A stretch of DNA of 64,000 bases, taken from assembly GCA_022478985.1 (NCBI GenBank), contig JAKSZP010004190.1, positions 62,001-126,000 of the forward strand, given 5' to 3'. Source of the DNA: Massospora cicadina (Eukaryota; Entomophthoromycota; Entomophthoromycetes; Entomophthorales; Entomophthoraceae). The position numbers and the translations under genes were made by a program. Below, piece after piece: positions 1-11,148 of the stretch (position 1 is the stretch's first letter; the number at the start of each line of letters is the position of its first letter). Under the pieces are notes generated by a model. It did no database searches and was not told the origin of the DNA. It was given only the letters and a program-made list of their open reading frames with translations.

Positions 1-2345
1 CATGGGGAAAACTTGGCGCATTTGGTCAGTCTATCCACGACCACCATAACTGCATCCTTCCCCTGTACCTTTGAAAGACCCATTTATAAAATCAAAGTTA
101 ATTGAACTCCATGGCGCATGTGGTATCTGCAGTGGATTTAACTTACCTGATGGAGGTTCCCTTAAGGGTTTCAATTTTGCACATACAAAACACTCCCTCA
201 CATACTTCTTGACATCCTTCTGCAGGCCTGGCCATGAATAGTTCTGTCACACCAACTCCACTGTCTTCTCTGCTCCCGGATGACCCACCAACAGATGATC
301 ATGAGAGACCCAATTACCTCCCATTGTAATGATGGGTTGGGCATCATACACGAGAATCATGGTATACCACCCCACGCCTCTTCATGAAGGCCTTATGGCT
401 CTCATGTGGATGTCCTTCCTTCATATCAGCCTTAAATTGCCATCCAAATTCTGACCTTTTCTGCTTCCCGTGGACTACTCCCCTAACTCACTCCCCCACC
501 CTTATTCATCACAAATTGGTCTGGTCAGAACATTATGGCTGTATTAAACTCCTCCAATTCCTCCTTTTTATATTCTAAGCTTTCATCCCAACTAAACCAG
601 TCTTCTAAAACACTTGATAAATCTGGTCTATATTCTACCTGAAAGTTGTATTGGACTAGCTCCAAATGCCATTTGACTTGCCGCTGGTTCATCTTCTTTG
701 GTTCACTATATTATTCTAACGTCCTATGGTCCATTCAAATGACAAAAAGGTGTCAGGCATAGAGCAGGTGGTGCTGCCATTCCTGCAAAGCCGCCATCAC
801 TGCCAGCAGTTATCATATATCAGATAATTAGTTTCGGTGAGGATCATCTTTCAGCTAAAATAACACTTGGGGTGTTTGATCCCGTCTTCCCCTTCCTGTA
901 GTAACACCACACCTACAGCATAATTTGAAGCATCAGTTTCTACCATGAATGGCTTCCCAGGGTCAATATGGGCCAAGACAGGCGCAGTAAGTAACTTATT
1001 CTTTAATGATTCAAATGCCTGCTAATCTTTTCTTCCCCACACAAATGGAACATCCTGCGTAAGAAATGTGAGAGGTAAGGCCATTTGAAATAGATTTCTC
1101 ACAAATCGTCATAGGAAGATCAATGTTCCCAAAAAAACTCTGCACCATCATTTGATCAGTAGGTGCCTTCCATGCTTGTACTGTGCGCAGTTATCTGGAC
1201 ACACTCCTAATCCATTCTAGAATACCACGTTGCCTAGGAATGTCACTGAACTTTGATTGAATTAACACTTGGAAGGCTTCAATCTCAGACCCATCTGGCC
1301 AATTGCTTCAGAACTTCACAAACATCTCAGACATGATCCTCTAGGGACTTTGAAAACACCAAGATATCATCCATATAGGTGGCACAAAATCAACCAATCA
1401 TCCCTTTAAGAACATGATCTATTATCCGCTGAAACACCGCTGGGGCATTTCTAAGATCAAATGGCATCACGCAATATTGATAAAACCCCAAGTGAAACTT
1501 AAAAAGCGGTGTATTTTTAATGTTACAGTCTCACTGGTACCTGATTGAATGCATCCATGAGGTCTAACTTTGTAAAAATGGTGCATCTGGTAATCATTGG
1601 GAGAATTTCCTCCAACAAAGGCATTGAATATGGATCAGTCTCAATGACTGTGTTCAGACCTCAGAAATTCACGCATGGGCTTAGTTTACCACTCACTTTT
1701 GGCACCAGTAATACAGAATACATGACCCGCGACTTATAAGGCTCAATCAAACCTTTGTTTAACATTGATTTTACATGGCTTTCCAACGCTCCTTCCACCC
1801 ATTGGTTAAGAGGGTATATCAGACATCCCTTAGGAAGCTCTGACCCTTCCTTAAACTGGAATGAAAACACAAAAGAACCAGTAGGGGAAAAAGGCGAGTT
1901 CCCAATAGGACCAAATACACCCATAAGGTTGCTATATTTGGTTGGTAACACTACCTCCCGCATTCACCCCATATTTCTGAGTCTACTTGGAATATCACTT
2001 CCAACCTCCATCTTCCACCTCATCTAAGGCCATGTCAAAGATTCAAAATAATTGTATTAAGCGGCTGATCAACCTGGGGCTGGAAACAATACCACCACCG
2101 CATCCCCAATACCACAGGATGGGCCAGATTTCTAATTGCACAGAAGCCCTCTTTGAACCAAAACAGGTTCTGCCAACAACTTCCAAAGGCTCCAAACGCC
2201 ATGAGGAAGCCTTCCTCGACACTTTGGAGAACACCACCTCAGGACCCTTCTTCATTTCCAACTTTAAACTTTCTGCCAGGGCAAATTACACATGATTTTC
2301 CTCAGCCCCTGTATCTACCAGGGCCAACACCTTCTTTGTCTGAAC
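1..2345 (-). pseudogene. pol: pol relic of element I (PR-RT-RNase H-integrase start)
   Basis: The protease active site reads ALVDTGAEENHV, with its Asp codon at 2313-2315. RT begins near 1960-1700 with a 'LNKGLIEPYKS..VPK' stretch and has the catalytic box CATYMDDILVFS, with YMDD at 1366-1377. RNase H starts near 960 with PFMVETDASNYAVGVVLLQE. Integrase core sequence (VQGKDAVMVVVDRLTKCAKF) lies at the left edge around 1-110. Domain order and motifs are typical of fungal Ty3 elements. Frameshifts and stops occur between almost all blocks, so no functional polyprotein can be made. Confidence 0.85.
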
Positions 2346-2449
2346 TTGCAATTATAACTCCACCAGGATAAATAACTGAGGATAAAGCGAAGAAGTATAT
2401 TTAATGTTTAAACCATTTTCAGATTGCAAAATTTCGGTAAGTTAGGTCT

Positions 2450-3505
2450 GGGACCATTATTCTTCCCAGGTCCCTGATCTCCTGTTCTCCCTGATTCCTC
2501 AATGTTTCACTGGCGGAACCCTCCATGGATATTTCCAAAATTTCTGGGTGATCCCTGACAACCTCCTTGACCTCTATGAGCCACTGCAGGCGACTGGCCC
2601 CTTCCCGGGGGACATAGAATCCTCACAGTTTCACGCCAAGGCCAATTGTTTCTCAACCTGTTTTGCCAACACGATTTCTTCAGCCAACGTACTCTGAACT
2701 TTAGCATCCGCCATAGCAGCCAACATATCCACCTGCAGCCCCTGTCAAAACATTCGCAATGATTGAAAATATGATACTTGTGCTGCTTTCATCAAAGGTC
2801 AAAAAATCTGAGCATATTCTTTAACCAATCCTCGCCCCTGACTCACCATCAGCAAAGATGACCACGCCTCGTCTGCGCCTCATCTGGACAGGCGGACTGG
2901 TTGATCCAATTGACACACTCATCCATGGAACCTTGAAGGCAACCTTGCTCCTCAATTAGTTCTTGCACCCACCCCACCAGGTCCAATGGTAGTTCCTCCA
3001 CAATTTGTGCAATCTGCAGTGAGAAAGGGGTCTTCCCTCTCATCACTTGAGCCAACTGCACCTGAAAACAAACTTGCAACACCACTTAATAAATCTTCTA
3101 AAGCTTCCATGGGTAATGCCACTCGACCTTTTTAAGATTTAGATACTCCATGGCTCTCCTCCACCTCCACAGGACTCGTGCCACATACCTTAACCACCTC
3201 TCTTATCACTAATGTTGATGAGAAACTCACTATCACCACTGTCAAAATATGGCAATACCATTCCTCCCCTCATGGGGTCACCGCCTCTTCTTGGGGCCCC
3301 ACAAGACTGACAAAAAAGTATTAAGAGTTGCATATAATGTAACAGGTGGGTTTGCACCAATATGCCATGAAGGAATCGGGAAGTAAGAGCCATGTAACTG
3401 ACCATACTAGGGACAGGACTGCTGAAGCCCATCCCCAAACCCTTCCACCATGCCTCATCATTGCCACATATTCCTGCATCATTATCCTCATGACGCTGCA
3501 CATCA
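2450..3505 (-). pseudogene. gag: gag relic of element I
   Basis: This is the position expected for gag, upstream of the protease on the minus strand. Two open stretches (about 3501-3190 and 3085-2849) give hydrophilic, acidic sequence without a recognisable motif; no zinc knuckle was found. Assignment is by position and by continuity with the protease downstream, not by direct domain recognition. Stops and frame changes separate the pieces. Confidence 0.5.
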
Positions 3506-3519
3506 ACAGCAGGTTCTGG

Positions 3520-3840
3520 ATCTAGGAGAGGGCTGAGAATGACGCCAACACAACGCCAAGCTCACTAGTTGAGTTTATAACTTTGATCCAATACTTTAAT
3601 ATAATAAATTAATAATTTATAATAGCAAGTGATTTTTATTAAATTTCCTGGTTTTTTCTTCGAAGATGCAACTGGCCATTCAGGCCCCAACCATCCCCTA
3701 ATAAATAGCAATTTGTTAGTATTGTATACGCTCCCTCCTATACTAGGCTCTCTTGAACACCATCCAGCACATTGTTTGCAAAGCCTCCGCATCCCACTGG
3801 ATCATCATCTGTGCCATTCATAAGCCTGACGTCATATTTT
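3520..3840 (-). repeat. candidate leader and 5' LTR of element I
   Basis: The stretch lies directly upstream of the gag relic. On the minus strand TGGCGTTGTGTTGGCG (near 3545) could be a primer-binding site, and the AT-rich sequence after it up to the TGACGTCAGG near 3830 could be a short LTR. The partner LTR is outside the window, so neither end can be confirmed. Confidence 0.3.
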
Positions 3841-3984
3841 CTCAGATGCATTTTGGTTTAGGAATGTCAAATCTCACCAACTCTGACTTCCTTGAGTTCT
3901 AGGCCCTACCTATAAAAACAATATTTGGATCAAGTGCCACCTGATCTGAAGCAATGTACAGATCTGGTGCAGCCTGATCCATTT

Positions 3985-4390
3985 CAAACACCAGCTGTTT
4001 GATAAAACCAAACTAAACATATCAAAACAACCAAAAACCTCCAATAACTTATCAAAAAGTATTAACTTATTTAACTAACTAATCACTTAATGCTTGCTAA
4101 AAATATTAAGCTTCTTTAATTAATCTAAAACCACCAACTTCTTAGCAAAATATTTACATATTGAATTAATTAATTGATAACTTCTCAGCTGTAAAAATAT
4201 ATTTTGATTACCATCTAAAACATATATATTTTTACTTCTTAAATATAAAAATTTTATTTTAAAATGATTATACTGTTTCAGAATCCTTTATGGGAATGTG
4301 CACAAAAATCTTTATATCTTTTCACAATTGCATGAATGGTATAGGAATGCATATGTTACAAACAACAAAAACATTAATTTATATATTATA
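3985..4390 (+). repeat. dispersed AT-rich repeat R1, copy 1
   Basis: The stretch shares a series of phrases with copies near 17.64-18.33, 19.54-20.06 and 22.58-23.13 kb: 'CTGTTTGATAAAACC', 'ACCACCAACTTCTTAGCAAA', 'TCTCAGCTGTAA', a run of TATATA and then 'GGAATGTGCACAAAAA' with 'ATGAATGGTATAGGAATGC'. No coding potential and no clear termini were seen here. Its class is unknown. Confidence 0.6.
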
Positions 4391-4399
4391 AGAGATTAA

Positions 4400-5330
4400 G
4401 AAAAAAATAAAACTTACTTTAAATATAGTATTACAAATGTTTAAAATGATAATAGTTTATAGTAAAATTTAAAAAATTATTTAACTTAAATCTTTTATCA
4501 GATCAAGCAAAACATTAAAACTTACCCTGACAACGTTAATAAACCTAAACAATTAAAATAGTTTATGCTGAAATCAAAATCATTAAAATTACTTATATTT
4601 TACTAATTAAGAAACAAAACTCATCTTTTAAAATTTTTATAACTATTTAAGATGTGTGCTGTAACTAAAATTAATAAATTACTACTTTATATCTGAGCTA
4701 AAAAATGTTAAAACTTACCTTATAGATGTTAGTAAACATAGACAATTACAATAGTTTATAGTGAAAACAAAATCAAAAATATTACTAAAAATATTACTAA
4801 GTAAGAAGCAAAACTTACCTTAAAAATGTATGCAAACAACTCAGTTGATTACAGATGATTATAATGGAAACATACACCTAATGAAAAGTAATTATAACCA
4901 TTAAAAAGCTTAACTTAAAAAGATACTAATGAACAAACGAAATCTCAGATGATCATACTGAAAAAAACTTCTAATAAATTCAATTGATTAATATCTAAAG
5001 ATAGTAAAAAAAATTAAAGCCACCAAATAAAGCTTACCTTAAAAAGTTATCAATAATACACTTCAAATTTAAGAATGTCAAACTGGGATCAGACATCTAA
5101 TCATACTATTAACTAAATCTACTTTCTACTGTTAAACTTATAAAAATCAAATGTTTAGTGATTATTTTTCTTATCTACCATAGACTTATAAATTGCTTAC
5201 CTTTGCATTGAAAATATAATTTTTAATTTATGTGGGGATAATAGAGACTACTATTTAGTGAGGTTTTACAAATCACCAAGAATATCAAAGTGCTTACCTT
5301 TGTGCTGAAATTTAAAAGTAATTAAAGTGT
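4400..5330. repeat. degenerate ~100-bp tandem array with AAAACTTACCTT core
   Basis: A core close to AAAACTTACCTT recurs near 4409, 4518, 4616, 4708, 4810, 4906, 5030, 5195 and 5291, with spacings mostly between 92 and 109 bp. Between cores the units are AT-rich and diverged but share words such as 'CAGATGATCATACT'. A second stretch of the same array lies at about 8.40-9.09 kb. No protein-coding frame was found. Confidence 0.55.
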
Positions 5331-5466
5331 CAACCTTGGGACAAATATTATACCAAGATTTTTTTAGCCAGCACAAGTTTCAAACTTGTGTTGAACAAAA
5401 CCTGAACTATAGTGGAAACAGGAATTAATTCTGCCAGGCTTAAAACTCTTTTTGTGCTGAAATTTT

Positions 5467-5765
5467 AAGTTTTTAATTTTGTTTAAATTTTTATTTGAGG
5501 TGGGCTAACCTGGGGGTGATAACACACCAATTAAGGTATCAAAGAAATGGGAAAGTAGGATAAAACCTGGAAAACCTCCATGTGCAGCATATAATAGTCC
5601 AGGAACTCCATGGACCGCCTTTGCTATTCACTATCTTAGTTTGGGGCATTGGTGCACAACTCCAACACAGCCATAATTCTCCCCTACTCAAAGTTCATCT
5701 ACCAGGATTGAACTCAGGGAGGAAGTGGTAGTGAGTCCATATTCTGCCACTGGGGTATCCTCCCC
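5467..5765 (-). mobile_element. tRNA-derived SINE (SINE-2), minus strand
   Basis: On the minus strand the head carries a box A-like CCCCAGTGGC (around 5746-5756) and a box B-like GAGTTCAATCC (5705-5715), as in a polymerase III promoter of tRNA origin. The 3' end reads TTATCACCCCCAGGTTAG and then CCACCTCAAATAAAAATTT, a diverged version of the tail found on LINE-A, B, C and HAL-1. Imperfect flanking repeats (TTTTGTGCTGAAA near 5450, TTTCGTGCTAAAA near 5766) look like a target-site duplication. Its body differs from that of the SINE at 38.2 kb, so it is a separate family. Confidence 0.65.
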
Positions 5766-5941
5766 TTTCGTGCTAAAAATTAAAATTCTATAGTTTCTTT
5801 AATTAAAGTGGTGGTATAATAATTAAGATAATTAGTACTGTATTATTTATATTTAGTATAATACCCAAGTTTATATTTAAAGTTGGATATAACTTGTTTA
5901 GAGTTACACTATCTATTTACATGATAATATTGATAAAAGCA

Positions 5942-7870
5942 GAACTTTATCTCTCTTGATTAGCTCACTTTTGGTTGAATCATAGCTTGAAATTTAGTAA
6001 AAACAGCTCCACCTGTCATTGCTCTATTCAAGTTTTCTATGTCAATGCATTCAACGCCTGATGCCCGCACGTGGGGCAGTAGTGCACCACCTCCTAATGT
6101 TTTTCAGCCATTGCAAAAATGTGCTTGGGCTGGATCAGCTAGCCCTCCAACTCTTCAGCACGCTATGTCCCACCTAAGGACTTAGCCTTACATCTCACCC
6201 AAACCCAGGTGGTGCCACGCTGCCCCCTCGTGCTCCCCCAGAGCAACATATGATTTGGCCTTTGGGTTGAATATGGCAAGTTGTTCCCCTATTCAGATAA
6301 AGTAATTATCAAATTATCCCAGGCTTTTATCCAGCCTTTGGGCTTCATCAACTTCCACCCCTTTAAGGTGTATTTCAATCTTGGATTCTCAGGTGAAGCT
6401 GATGCTGCAGTAGCAGCTACCATCCCCCTGGTGTTCCAGGGCACTCCCCCAACTACTCATACCAGGTTGCCCACTGATACCACTCTTGTGGTTCAGTTTG
6501 CAGGCCTCCCTACCCAGCTACCACCCAAAATTATATTTAATGAAATTATCACTGGATTATTGGAATATGGTTCCAATCCCATGATACAATTTGTGGTTCC
6601 CAGTGGAGCCACTCGCCTTGCAGGCCCCTGAACCTTTGCAACTATATGCCCAGCATCAACATAAATAGCCCTCTCAATCCCCCCATGCATAATTATCCCC
6701 TCTTCCCCAGACCATCCTTTTTAGGCTCAAGTGGATGGAGAGCACACCATTTGCCCTACCTGTTTTGAACTGTACCATTCAAAATGGCGCTGCCCCTCTA
6801 GCTCACAAGCCATGGTATCCACACCTGACTCTATGCACGATGACCCCATAGCTGATCTAATAACATTTTTTGAATGGGGCACTATCCTTCCCCCCCAAAT
6901 TGGTAGCCACTGCAACCACTGAATTAAAAAAATTACCTCAAGGAACCTCCTCTCCTAAACTCACCAATCAGGAGCCAGACTGGACTAAAGTAAGTTATAA
7001 ACCATCCTTCCAGCCAAATGCAACAGATAACCCATATGCAAACAACCCAATCCAATTCAACCAAAATCCATGGGATTATTTGGTTGAGGCTGATAATTTT
7101 GGGTGATCTTATCATAAATATGAATGGGCTGGGCCTCCTCCATTTAAAATATACCTCAATATGGATTATGCGGCCCAATTCCCAAAGCACCATTATGCGC
7201 CTCATCCTGATGCCACCTCATTCAAAAGTGACCACCAACTAACTGAAGAGGCAGTTGCCTCCCCCAAATGTCATCCCATACCATAAAGACATCGCAAAAT
7301 CAGTTGCAGTACTGGCTACGGGCCTGCCACCTCCTATCCTACCTAGTAGCATGCTTCCAAAACAGCAAAATACCATCTTCAATACTATCAGGTGGCAAAT
7401 TCATCAGTCAAAAAAGTTGCGACAGTTGCAAAGTTTAGCCCAAAACCCCACATTACCCATAACAATCTTGCAACACTCGCCAACTTACCTAAAGTACACC
7501 TTGAGGCAGAAAAAGCACTTGCAGACTATATTTCCACCCTCCTCATCGCATATATTGAGTTGCAAGTATCCAATTGTTATCTCAACCCCCATTCCATTAT
7601 GCGCCAACACCATTGATATCCATTTTGTGCTCTAATGTCCACAACAGATGAGAAAGAAGAGCCTCCCAATCCCACTTCACCAACCACCATGGATGGATAG
7701 CGGTTTCCACTTCCAACTTTTTGATGTGTTTTGTTTGACCTTTGTGTCAGTTTGAGTGTATCCATCCATCTCATTTTGACTTTAGTTTATTTTATTTTTT
7801 TTGTGGGATTTTAGCTCTTTTGAGAATTGGTAATGTCCATCCCCTGATTGGCTTGAATCAGTTAAATAAA
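5942..7870 (+). mobile_element. HAL-1: ORF1-only LINE derivative with LINE tail, full length
   Basis: A 1.93-kb unit is flanked by a perfect 16-bp duplication AATATTGATAAAAGCA (5926-5941 and 7871-7886). It encodes one ORF1-type protein and then ends in GTCCATCCCCTGATTGGC followed by AGTTAAATAAA, the tail of LINE-A. No endonuclease or reverse transcriptase sequence is present. The size matches the independent copy at 48,895-50,806. It resembles in design the 'half-LINE' elements of mammals and would need an RT supplied in trans. The name HAL-1 is local to this annotation. Confidence 0.8.
6039..7635 (+). pseudogene. ORF1-like (gag-type) protein of HAL-1, broken
   Basis: The frame starts at ATG 6039 (MSMHSTPDA), a start also seen in the copy at 50,711. 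The middle block (6281-6631) holds KVYFNLGFSGEADAAV and EYGSNPMIQFVVPSG, which align in order with ORF1 of LINE-A and LINE-B. A CX2CX4HX4C zinc knuckle follows (CPTCFELYHSKWRC, near 6755-6796), as expected for a nucleic-acid-binding ORF1 protein. A C-terminal part (AEKALADYISTLL, near 7510) is shared with HAL-2. Several stops and frameshifts break the reading frame. Confidence 0.7.
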
Positions 7871-7886
7871 AATATTGATAAAAGCA

Positions 7887-9092
7887 AAAGATAGAAAATC
7901 CACAGTATTACACGCTTTAAATTATATCAGAAAGCTTAAAACAAGTGATTCAAATGGTTAGTTAGAATTTACAGGTAAGTTCATATATCTATAAAGATCA
8001 AATCAACCAAATTAAAACTGCTCAACTAAAATAATATACTAATTACCATTAAAAACATATATAATCCTTACTTTTTATATATAAAACTATATAATTACAG
8101 TAAATTATCAAAAATTCTTTCCTGGTGATCACCTATGGTATATAAGGACTCCCAAGAAAAATTTCATGCTTATAGACCACTTGTTTAGGATGTGCGTTGT
8201 CTTTCAGTCAGCCAGTGTTAGAGTTTTAACTAGATAGTAAATCAGATAGAAAAGATCAAATTAACTTAAAAAATATATTAGCACTAATTTTAGATGAAAA
8301 CAGTCTATTGTAATTCAAAATTGACAAAGTAACTACTTTATATATTAAAACAATTAAAATATTAAACTTTGCTCTAATATTAATAAACATAGTCAATTAC
8401 AATAGTGTATTGTGAAAACTAAAATACTAAAAATACTAAAAATATTACCAAGTAAGAAGTAAAATCCACCCTAAAAATGTATGTAAACAATTCAGATGAT
8501 TACATATGATCATTTGGGAGCATACATCTAGCAAAATAGATATAACTATTAAAAAAAGCTTACCTTGAAAAGATATTGATGAACAAATCTAAATCTCAGA
8601 TGATCATACTAAAAACACTTTTCTAAATACTTTAATAAATGATAGCTAAAGGAGTAAAAAATATTCAAACTATAAAAAACTTTCTTTAAAATGATCTCAA
8701 TGTACATTAAAAATTTAATAATGTCATGTTAGGGTTAAAAATCTAATAATACTACTAACTAAAGTCTACTTATACTGTTAAACTAATAAAATCAAATATT
8801 TAGTGAATATTTTCCTAAATAACCAAAAAATATTAAAGTGCTTACGTTTGCATTGAAAGTATAATTCTACAATTACAGTGGGATAATGAAAACAATAATC
8901 TAGTGAGTGTTATTTTTAAATCCTTAATATTTAAAAAATATAAAGTGCTTATCTTTGCATTGAATTATAATCCTGCAATTTAAGTGAGGATAATTTAAAC
9001 AGCTATCTAGTGAGTAATTTTTCTACATAACCAAAATCTTTTAAATTGCTTACCTTTGCATTGATTTACTATTCTGGAGTTTAATTGGGGGT
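7887..9092. repeat. R1-related sequence followed by the second stretch of the ~100-bp array
   Basis: The left part (to about 8130) shares 'AAATCAACCAAATTA', 'ACTGCTCAACT' and 'AATTACCATTAAAAACATATA' with R1 copies. From about 8400 the stretch parallels 4.7-5.33 kb. Its best preserved units, near 8839, 8944 and 9047, are 103-105 bp apart, each with TTTGCATTGA next to the core. Ty3 element II is inserted at its right end. Confidence 0.55.
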
Positions 9093-9097
9093 GTTAT

Positions 9098-9842
9098 TGT
9101 AGGAATCCATCTGAGTTCTTGCTCTCTGGTGCTTCACACTGCTAGATTCCTCAATAGGCTATTTAGATTAAAAATAAAATACTAATAAAAAGCTGTGTTT
9201 TTAAGATTTTTATTAGAATAGTTGGAAAAGAAAGAAAACTTCCTACTCTCAATATCTGACCAATCAGCATTTAAACTGTATTGAGGGTCAAATGGATTCA
9301 ATAATAAGTTTGAACAACTTGTTGCAGCCCAAATAAGGAAATATGTGCATTCAGCCTATAGAAGCTCAGAATACTCGCTTCACTTTAGCTAAATGATGAT
9401 TGGGGAGTTCACTTCTGGCAATATGTATCCATGAGGTAAAGATTTAATGAACTTCAGCCTATCCCCATCAGAGAAAATAATTTTATCTTGGGGGACCCCT
9501 GTCACGCCTATAAAAGGGGGTGGTCCCCACATCAGCGCTTGTATGGACCAAGTTCCAGCTGGGGGAATAACATCTGATGGACACCCCAGGGTCCATTGCA
9601 TAGTCAGAGTAATCCAACTCATCAATATTTTGATTGCCCGTGGAGTGTTAAAAATTGTGTTACCCCAATTTGCAGGGTTCCACAGAGAATTGACCAGGGT
9701 CATTTGGCTGATGAAATCACTATTTTTACTTATATTGGTTTTATAATCATTGCATACTTGTAAATGGCTAATATTTCCCCTTTTTGGCTGATTTTGATCC
9801 AAAAGATCTTTATTTTGCAGCTTAGAGGGAAAATGTCTGACA
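9098..9842 (-). repeat. 3' LTR of element II
   Basis: It begins TGTAGGAATCC and ends TGTCTGACA on the plus strand and is paired with 14613-15358. On the minus strand it keeps an open frame of about 151 codons (9842 to 9389) continuous with pol. On the plus strand CCTATAAAAGG occurs near 9507, which is antisense to the element and so not its own TATA box. Confidence 0.9.
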
Positions 9843-10790
9843 TCACCCCTCAAGAATGTTGGGGGAGAATAAAATAGGAAGCAGCCATGCACCTGATTGA
9901 TGGTAATTTTTGCAGCCAAGGATTTTATGGAGTACTCATTGCCTCTTTTATAGGTGATGGTGAAAGGACCCTCCCAAATTGTCCAAGCTTACCTCTTCTA
10001 GGAGTGATGTGGTTATGGTAGTATAATACCATGTCAGACACTTGGAATGTAAATAAGGTGGTACTGAGCTTATTGGCAGCCTGCCCTTCTTTTATCACTG
10101 TTTTTTAAATTGGATAAAGTCTCAGATTAGGGTTGGATGATACGCTGATCCAATCTTCTCATGACTTTCTCAGGTTCCTCAACTCTAGAAGAAAATACAT
10201 CTTTAGCTTTGTGGGAAGGCATTCATGGTTCCCGCCCATAAAAAACCCAAAATGGAGACATTTTTAAAATCTGATGATAAATGATCTGGTAAGCCATAAG
10301 AGCACTTGGTAGATATTGATCCCAGCGAAGAGGATCAGAGGAGGCCATTTTTCATAGAATGGAAATCAGGGTTCCATTTGCTCTTTCCACGGTCCCATTG
10401 GTGGAGGGATTATATGAGGCTGAGAAAAATTTTTGGGCTCCCATGAATGTGGCCAGGATTTTGACTACACTGGAGGTGAAGTTCTTACCCATTGTCGCAT
10501 AGTAGTACTTGTGGACAACTGTGATGAGTGAAAATGTTTTGATGTAAATTGGTGGCGGTGGCCATGTCTGTTTGGGCAAGAAGGGCCATGGCTTCAACCC
10601 ACTTAGCGAAGTGGCCAAAGGCTATTAGGGTAAATCTGTTTCCACTAGTAGTCTGAGGGAGGGGACCTACTACATCCAAACTGATGGTGTGGAACAGTTG
10701 TTAAGGGGTAGTTGGTTGATACTGGTATCTAGTATTGAAACCAGATTGCTTCTTACACGTAAGGCAGGCTCAAGACGTCAACAATAGATT
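9389..10790 (-). pseudogene. pol: integrase of element II with C-terminal extension into the 3' LTR
   Basis: The integrase core has all three acidic positions: MDVVGPLP (10679), LLCDNG (near 10490) and NPSTNGTVERANGTL (near 10400). Further on a GPY/F-like module (GPFTITYKRGNEYSIKSL, near 9980-9920) is recognisable. The last block (9919-9389, 176 codons) reads through the polypurine tract and 454 bases of LTR before stopping. Frameshifts lie between 10350 and 9920. Confidence 0.85.
9843..9857 (-). other. polypurine tract of element II
   Basis: On the minus strand TTGAGGGGTGA abuts the 3' LTR, where the plus-strand primer is expected. The same bases are translated as part of pol (LRGDV), parallel to LEGEV in element III and KGGNV in element V. 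Confidence 0.75.
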
Positions 10791-11148
10791 AGATAATTTC
10801 TTCCCAATAAAACCAATCCTTAATCCACTCATAAGTTTTCTTTGCCCCTCCATTACCTAGAGTGAAATGAGCTTCTAGGATAGCAGGTATGCGTTCCAAA
10901 TGCCAAAGGCAAGGCAGCCATTTTCCCCCCACCTGCTTATACAACTTCCCGTTATCCACTTTGGTATTATGGGAGTGTCAGGCTAACATTTTCTGTACAG
11001 GCTCATCCTCATCCTCCCAGTCATTGGGAGTCATTAAGAGGTCATGTAACCTCTCCGCCTCACCATTATCCAAGTGAAGGACTGGTAGCTAAGTCAACCC
11101 ATCAGCATTCATGTGGCAGGTTTCAGCACGGTGTTTGATATTCGTGTC

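Larger units (their letters stand above)
1..3840 (-). mobile_element. Ty3/gypsy LTR retrotransposon, element I, cut by the left edge of the window
   Basis: On the minus strand, read from right to left, the order is gag-like sequence, aspartic protease, reverse transcriptase, RNase H and the start of integrase, which is the Ty3/gypsy order. Integrase runs off the left edge, so the 3' LTR is not in the window. Many stops and frameshifts interrupt every domain, so this is a relic. Unlike elements II, III and V, no dUTPase-like segment is seen between protease and RT, so it belongs to a different lineage. Confidence 0.85.

Noticed and set aside
4400..5330. A CRISPR array (regularly spaced core)
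   Set aside because: The cores are short and variable, spacing varies from 92 to 165 bp, the 'spacers' are related to each other, and the genome is eukaryotic.
8735..9092. A real gene made of ~20-nt micro-exons
   Set aside because: The would-be exons are near-identical, are not multiples that give a protein, and sit in diverged tandem repeats.
9500..9520. CCTATAAAAGG as the promoter of element II
   Set aside because: It is on the plus strand, while the element is transcribed from the minus strand; it also falls inside the open pol frame.
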